Below, piece by piece: positions 60,187-64,000 of a stretch of DNA of 64,000 nt. This DNA is from JBEICQ01 sp046297395. GTDB lineage: Bacteria > Bacteroidota > Bacteroidia > UBA4408. The DNA is taken from NCBI GenBank assembly GCA_046297395.1, contig JBKCNM010000093.1, positions 3,867 to 67,866 on the forward strand, in the 5' to 3' direction. The notes under the pieces were generated by a model. It saw only the letters and a program-made list of their open reading frames with translations, was not told the origin of the DNA and did no database searches. Within the stretch, counting starts at the first letter, position 1, and each line of letters starts with the position of its first letter. Made by a program: the position numbers and the translations under genes.

Positions 60187-60726
60187 TTACCAATTGCTAA
60201 AACAGCGGTTGAAGATGTCCTGTGTGAGTTTGTCCTGGATTTCACGGGTGAGTCTTCCTTCTTCGGATGAGAGGGTAGAAGTAGCAGGAAAATCCGCAAA
60301 CTGCGAAAAACTTTGTTCAAAATCCTGCTTCGGATTTTGGGTATTAACAAATGAAACCTGTACGGTGATGGTGAGTCTGTTGATGGCTGCTGCACTCTGT
60401 CCGGCAACAGAAGATACTGCCGCAGGGGCAATAGCATCGCCGGTAATTTTTCCGTTCATGATTAAATCCCCGCCACGCACAAGCAACTTTAACCTACTCT
60501 GTGAAGAGACAAGAGACCTGAGGCCCTCTGTGAAATTCTGACTCAGGTAGGGAGGTGACAATGGAGCGAAGTTTTGAAATGTGGCAATACTGATGCTTTT
60601 GAGATTTGGTGAAACCGAGGCATCAGATAAACCATATTTCATTCTGCAGGAACCATGCATCATACTGAGCAATAGAACCAAAAAATAAGCAGGTAAATAT
60701 TTTGTCTTAGCGGATGCCGTATTCAT
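60187..60726 (-). CDS. lptE: LptE-like LPS-assembly lipoprotein
   Basis: A 179-residue lipoprotein with lipobox ending at Cys27 (MMHGSC). The mature part resembles LptE: SISIATFQNFAPLSPPYLSQ, NFTEGLRSLVSSQSRLKLL, and a C-terminal QDKLTQDIFNRCFSNW. LptE plugs the LptD barrel and guides lipopolysaccharide to the outer leaflet. LptE families are short and diverge fast, so the call rests on the lipobox, the domain pattern and the conserved neighbourhood (sigma-54 activator, TPR, secG). The start at 60726 overlaps the sigma-54 gene end by 20 bases; a longer frame to 60840 lacks a signal peptide at its start. Confidence 0.8.
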   Translation of the reverse strand: MNTASAKTKYLPAYFLVLLLSMMHGSCRMKYGLSDASVSPNLKSISIATFQNFAPLSPPYLSQNFTEGLRSLVSSQSRLKLLVRGGDLIMNGKITGDAIAPAAVSSVAGQSAAAINRLTITVQVSFVNTQNPKQDFEQSFSQFADFPATSTLSSEEGRLTREIQDKLTQDIFNRCFSNW

Positions 60727-61903
60727 TAATTTTTCGGTAAAGGGTTCGTTCAGAAATACCCAATTCACGGGCTGCCTTTTTGCGCTTTCCCTTGTGTTTT
60801 TCCAGGGCTTTTCGGATGAGTGATTTTTCTTTTTCTTCAATCGAAAGCGATTCTTCCACTTCGATGGTCGGACGATGAAAACCAGCCATGGGAGTCAAGC
60901 TGCCATTATCCATGATGAGCCCGTCGTGAGGATTGAAGAATGTACTCACTGCCTGCATTTCATCCGATCCGGCAACAGGCGCAGCTCCACCCATGAGGTC
61001 GGCCACAATTTTCTTTAAATCAAACAACTCTTTTCGCATCTCAAACAGAACTTTGTATAAGATATCCCTTTCTGTGAATTCATTTTCAGGCCTTTCTTTT
61101 CCCAACAAAACCGGAAGCTTTTGTTCAGCAGGAAGATAATTTCTCAAGATCTCAGGAGTGATGTCTCTTTGCGTTTCAATGATGGAAATTTGTTCGGTAA
61201 GATTTTTCAGTTGTCGTATGTTTCCCGGGAAATGATAATTTTCGAGCAATTGTTGTGCTTCGGCATTGAGTCTGATGCCGGGCATGCGATACCTGGAGGC
61301 AAAATCTGCTGAAAACTTGCGAAAAAGCAAACTAATGTCGCCATGTCTGTTGCGTAAGGCAGGAATCCTGATGGGTATTGTATTCAGGCGGTAATACAAA
61401 TCTTCACGGAAACGATTTTTCTCAATGGCATCAGCGATGTTTACATTGGTGGCTGCGATGATTCTCACATCGGTTTTTTGCACCTTGGAAGAGCCTACTT
61501 TGATAAACTCCCCCGATTCTAAAACCCGAAGCAGTCGGGCCTGAGTATGAATAGGGAGTTCCGCCACTTCATCCAAAAAGATGGTGCCTCCGTTTACCAC
61601 TTCAAAATAACCTTTTCGTGCATCGATTGCACCGGTAAAAGAACCTTTTTCATGGCCAAACAATTCACTGTCGATGGTGCCTTCAGGGATGGCTCCGCAA
61701 TTTACAGCGATATATGGGCCATGTTTGCGACTGCTTAGGTGATGAATAATCTGAGGAAATACTTCTTTTCCGGTACCGCTTTCTCCTGTAACAAGAACAC
61801 TTAAATCGGTGTTGGCCACCTGCATGGCAACATGTAAGGCCCTTTCCAGTTCCGGATTGTTGCCGATAATGCCAAATCTTTGCTTGATTTCCTGAATACT
61901 CAT
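60707..61903 (-). CDS. Sigma-54 interaction domain transcriptional activator without receiver domain
   Basis: A 398-residue AAA+ activator. Walker A is GESGTGKE (40-47), the sigma-54 contact loop is GSFTGA (87-92; usually GAFTGA in other phyla), Walker B is GTIFLDEVAEL, and the C-terminus is a Fis-type helix-turn-helix (KALEKHKGKRKKAARELGIS, ERTLYRKINEYGIR). There is no N-terminal receiver or GAF domain; the protein begins at the AAA+ domain, so control must come from another input. It opens transcription at sigma-54 promoters. The gene lies 12 bases past the M16 gene stop and overlaps lptE by 20 bases. Confidence 0.93.
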   Translation of the reverse strand: MSIQEIKQRFGIIGNNPELERALHVAMQVANTDLSVLVTGESGTGKEVFPQIIHHLSSRKHGPYIAVNCGAIPEGTIDSELFGHEKGSFTGAIDARKGYFEVVNGGTIFLDEVAELPIHTQARLLRVLESGEFIKVGSSKVQKTDVRIIAATNVNIADAIEKNRFREDLYYRLNTIPIRIPALRNRHGDISLLFRKFSADFASRYRMPGIRLNAEAQQLLENYHFPGNIRQLKNLTEQISIIETQRDITPEILRNYLPAEQKLPVLLGKERPENEFTERDILYKVLFEMRKELFDLKKIVADLMGGAAPVAGSDEMQAVSTFFNPHDGLIMDNGSLTPMAGFHRPTIEVEESLSIEEKEKSLIRKALEKHKGKRKKAARELGISERTLYRKINEYGIR

Positions 61904-61915
61904 TTTTTCTTTTGC

Positions 61916-64000
61916 TTAGCGGGCACTCTTGGAGTTTCCGTCACTATCTACATCCACAACTTCATAGCCCAGTTTTTGCAAGCCCGGTAAAATTTTCTCT
62001 TTGTCGCCAACAATCGTAATCACCATTTTTTCTGTAGGCAAATACTGAGCAGCAAGAGCATTGATTTCAGGAACTGAAATACTTTTAAGGATGCCGGCCT
62101 GTTCCTCTGTAAATTTTTCGCTGAGGTTGTAGTCGAGGATGCGCCTCAAGAATCCTGCTTTCTGAAAGTTCGATTCGTATTTAAGTGCTTCGCTTTGTGC
62201 GAGGGCACTTCTGGTAAAATGAAGTTCCTGCTCGGTGATGCCTTTCTCTCGGAAGTTTTTCAATTCTTTAAAAAACTCTACAACAGAACTGTCGGTAACA
62301 TTGCTCCTTACTCCTGCAGCGGCAAGAAAAGTTCCCTTGTATTGCGAACCGCTAAAGGATGACCGTGCACCATAGGTGTAACCTTTTTCTTCGCGGAGAT
62401 TCAGGTTGATTCTACTATTAAATGACCCGCCAAGAGAATAATTCATGATGGTATTTTTAAAGAAATTTCCGGTTGCATCCCATGGCAATGCCACATAACC
62501 GATGCGAATTTCGCTTTGTGCAGATTTCTCTTTGTTAACCAAAAAGATTTTTGTTTTGTCGATGTTTCGTACGCTGCTCTCTGCAGGCATTTTTACATTT
62601 TTTGAAGCCCAGCTTTTCAGAAAGCCAAGTTTGTTAATGAGTTTTGTCTGATCCAGATTGCTTACCAATACTGCGTTTGTGAGGTTTGATGACCAATATG
62701 TCGAATAAAAATTTCTCACATCTTCCAGCGTGATGCTTTCCACTGAGCCTGTAGTTCCGATGGATGGAAGAGACATGATGTCATTCTCTGCAAACAAGAG
62801 GCGGTTAAAGGCATTGTTGGCCATGGTACCTGCCTGCGTGGACTGGTTGGCAATCAGTTTGAGCTGTTCATTTTTCAAGCGATTAAAATCTTCTTGGTCA
62901 AATTTGGGTTTAAAAATTTTCTCTTTCAGTATGTCCAGTGTAGCATCAAGATTTTTAGTCAATGAAAACAGGTTGATGGTAATTTCATTTGTGCCGGGAA
63001 AGATGGAGATGCTGCTTCCCAACTTGTCGAGTTCGTCGTTGATTTGCTCTGCACTTCTGATCTCTGTGGATTCATCCATCAGCATCGCCATCAGATAGGC
63101 CGTGCCTGCTTTGGAAGTGTTTTCAAAACGATGACCGCAATACACTGAGAGTTGGAGCGTTGTAACGGGCAATTCACTGTTAACAGTTCCTATGATGCGC
63201 AATCCGTTGGGAAGATTTTCACGCCACAGCGCGGGCACTTTCATCGAAGGATTTTTTCCGGCTTGAGGTCTTTTTGTTCTGTCAAAATTATCCTTCGGCT
63301 TGTTGTAAACCAGTCCCTGGTATTCTTTGTGATCGGCATCGCCGGGATTGGTTGCCTTGGGCGTGAAATTGTCGGGCCCTGCCACAAGAGACGATTTTCC
63401 TTTAGGAACCACACTCAACACCACATGATTTTTTTGCCTGATATAGGTATTATACACCCTCATCACATCTTCTTTGGTAAGGCTTCTCAGTATCTTGAGT
63501 TGTTCCGGAATCTGGTTCGGATTTTTCATGTAAGTATTGTAGAAAGCCAAACGGGAAGCTTTCCCGCTAACCATGGAGAGCGATTGGATAAGTTCTGCTT
63601 CAGACTTACTCTTGAAATTCCTCAGTTCCTCATCTGTAATGCCCTTTTTTTCGAATGCAGACAAGGTGGTAAAAAGCATATTTTCTGTGTCTTGCAGCAA
63701 CATGTCGGGCATGGCTTTGATTGAAAAAACAAACATCCCCGCGAGTTCCATCGAATAATGATAGGATTCTGCTTCAATGGCTTTTTCCGATTTTATGAAT
63801 TGCTGGTACATCGGGGAAGATTTACTTCCGGAGAGCACAAATGAAAGCGCATCCAGAGCCGTTTCATCTTTGTCGAGAAAAGAAACGCCGGGGAAAGCTA
63901 TTTCAATCAAAGGAAACTTCACATTGTCTTAATAAGTAATGTAACGGTTGGCGTCGAGTTTGGGCTAGATGGTTCCCATGTTTTTTTCCTCCGGACCCCG
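61916..64000 (-). pseudogene. M16 family metallopeptidase, C-terminal part, reading frame interrupted by two stops
   Basis: The intact frame 63922-61916 (GTG start, 668 residues) covers the end of the first M16 domain and the entire second M16 domain (from about 230; GLRIIGTVNSELPVTTLQLS, GTAYLMAMLMDES, RINLNLREEKGYTYGARSSF), ending YEVVDVDSDGNSKSAR. The zinc HxxEH of the first domain would lie outside the window. Upstream the same frame continues with family-like residues RGPEEKNMGTI, then TAG (63967-63965), PKLDANRYITY, then TAA (63931-63929) and DNVKFPLIEIAFPG. The flanking sequence stays in frame, so this reads as one gene with two premature stops 36 bases apart. Alternatives are sequencing errors at the window end or a true split gene. 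Full-length relatives have about 900 residues. Confidence 0.7.

Noticed and set aside
63152..63724. 190-residue plus-strand frame opposite the M16 gene
   Set aside because: It is the reverse of a conserved M16 coding region; the minus frame has clear family motifs.
63929..63967. Stop-codon reassignment explaining the M16 interruptions
   Set aside because: TAA and TAG both end other intact genes in the window, so recoding in one gene is unlikely.
1..64000. tRNA, rRNA, CRISPR array or insertion sequence
   Set aside because: No cloverleaf-like sequence, regular direct repeats, or transposase was seen by eye; most intergenic regions are too short to hold one.

Overview
This window comes from a member of the Bacteroidota. 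Many proteins end in type IX secretion system (T9SS) sorting tails: type A tails with a YPNP motif and type B gliding-motility tails with FTPNGD plus DRWG motifs. There is a PorP/SprF-like partner protein, a TonB-dependent receptor with a carboxypeptidase-like N-terminus, a sigma-54 activator with GSFTGA, and intergenic boxes of the TTG...TAnnTTTG promoter type typical of the phylum. Family and genus cannot be resolved from the sequence. Genes are dense, often joined by ATGA overlaps, and about three quarters lie on the minus strand. I found no tRNA, rRNA, CRISPR array, insertion sequence or prophage.

Layout. 1-1380 (+): end of a secreted protease-like protein, QueD, a TPR protein. 1383-4321 (-): PorP/SprF-like protein with an adhesin-like T9SS type B partner. 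4403-7807 (-): cytochrome oxidase subunits III and IV, a degenerate SCO protein, a DUF420 protein and SelD. 7901-10254: divergent VOC protein and MFS transporter. 10255-21475 (-): UbiX, then a thiol-fold surface locus with an Omp28-type lipoprotein (CGNC), a DUF6029 protein, TlpA and three large T9SS proteins carrying Omp28-like domains whose CxxC has decayed. 21578-23711 (+): two more T9SS cargo genes. 23866-26972 (+): perfect 20-bp palindrome, MntR-like regulator, Nramp transporter fused to a universal-stress domain, NadR-like kinase. 26974-29956: CcmD, CcmC and a divergent M13 peptidase. 29968-41013 (-): TonB receptor and three giant PKD or anchor-L T9SS type B proteins. 41121-49380 (-): an operon-like run with a monooxygenase-like protein, a propeller/barrel protein, half-size TauE, a POT peptide transporter, a thioredoxin and two T9SS type A proteins, ended by a strong terminator. 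49436-52274 (-): HutI, DMT transporter, PLP-binding protein. 52338-56512 (+): RarA, a lipoprotein and an outer-membrane barrel candidate. 56483-64000 (-): GlyA, an exosortase with a membrane partner, SecG, a TPR protein, LptE, a sigma-54 activator and an M16 peptidase interrupted by two stops.

The dominant theme is the cell envelope: T9SS cargo, outer-membrane proteins, extracytoplasmic thiol chemistry and electron transport. The most unusual stretch is 10908-21475, with five Omp28/thioredoxin-like domains in about 10.6 kb, from an intact CxxC to complete loss. The second candidate is the exosortase pair at 57753-58791, whose first gene starts directly after a transcription terminator. The third is the M16 peptidase at the right edge with two in-frame stops 36 bases apart.
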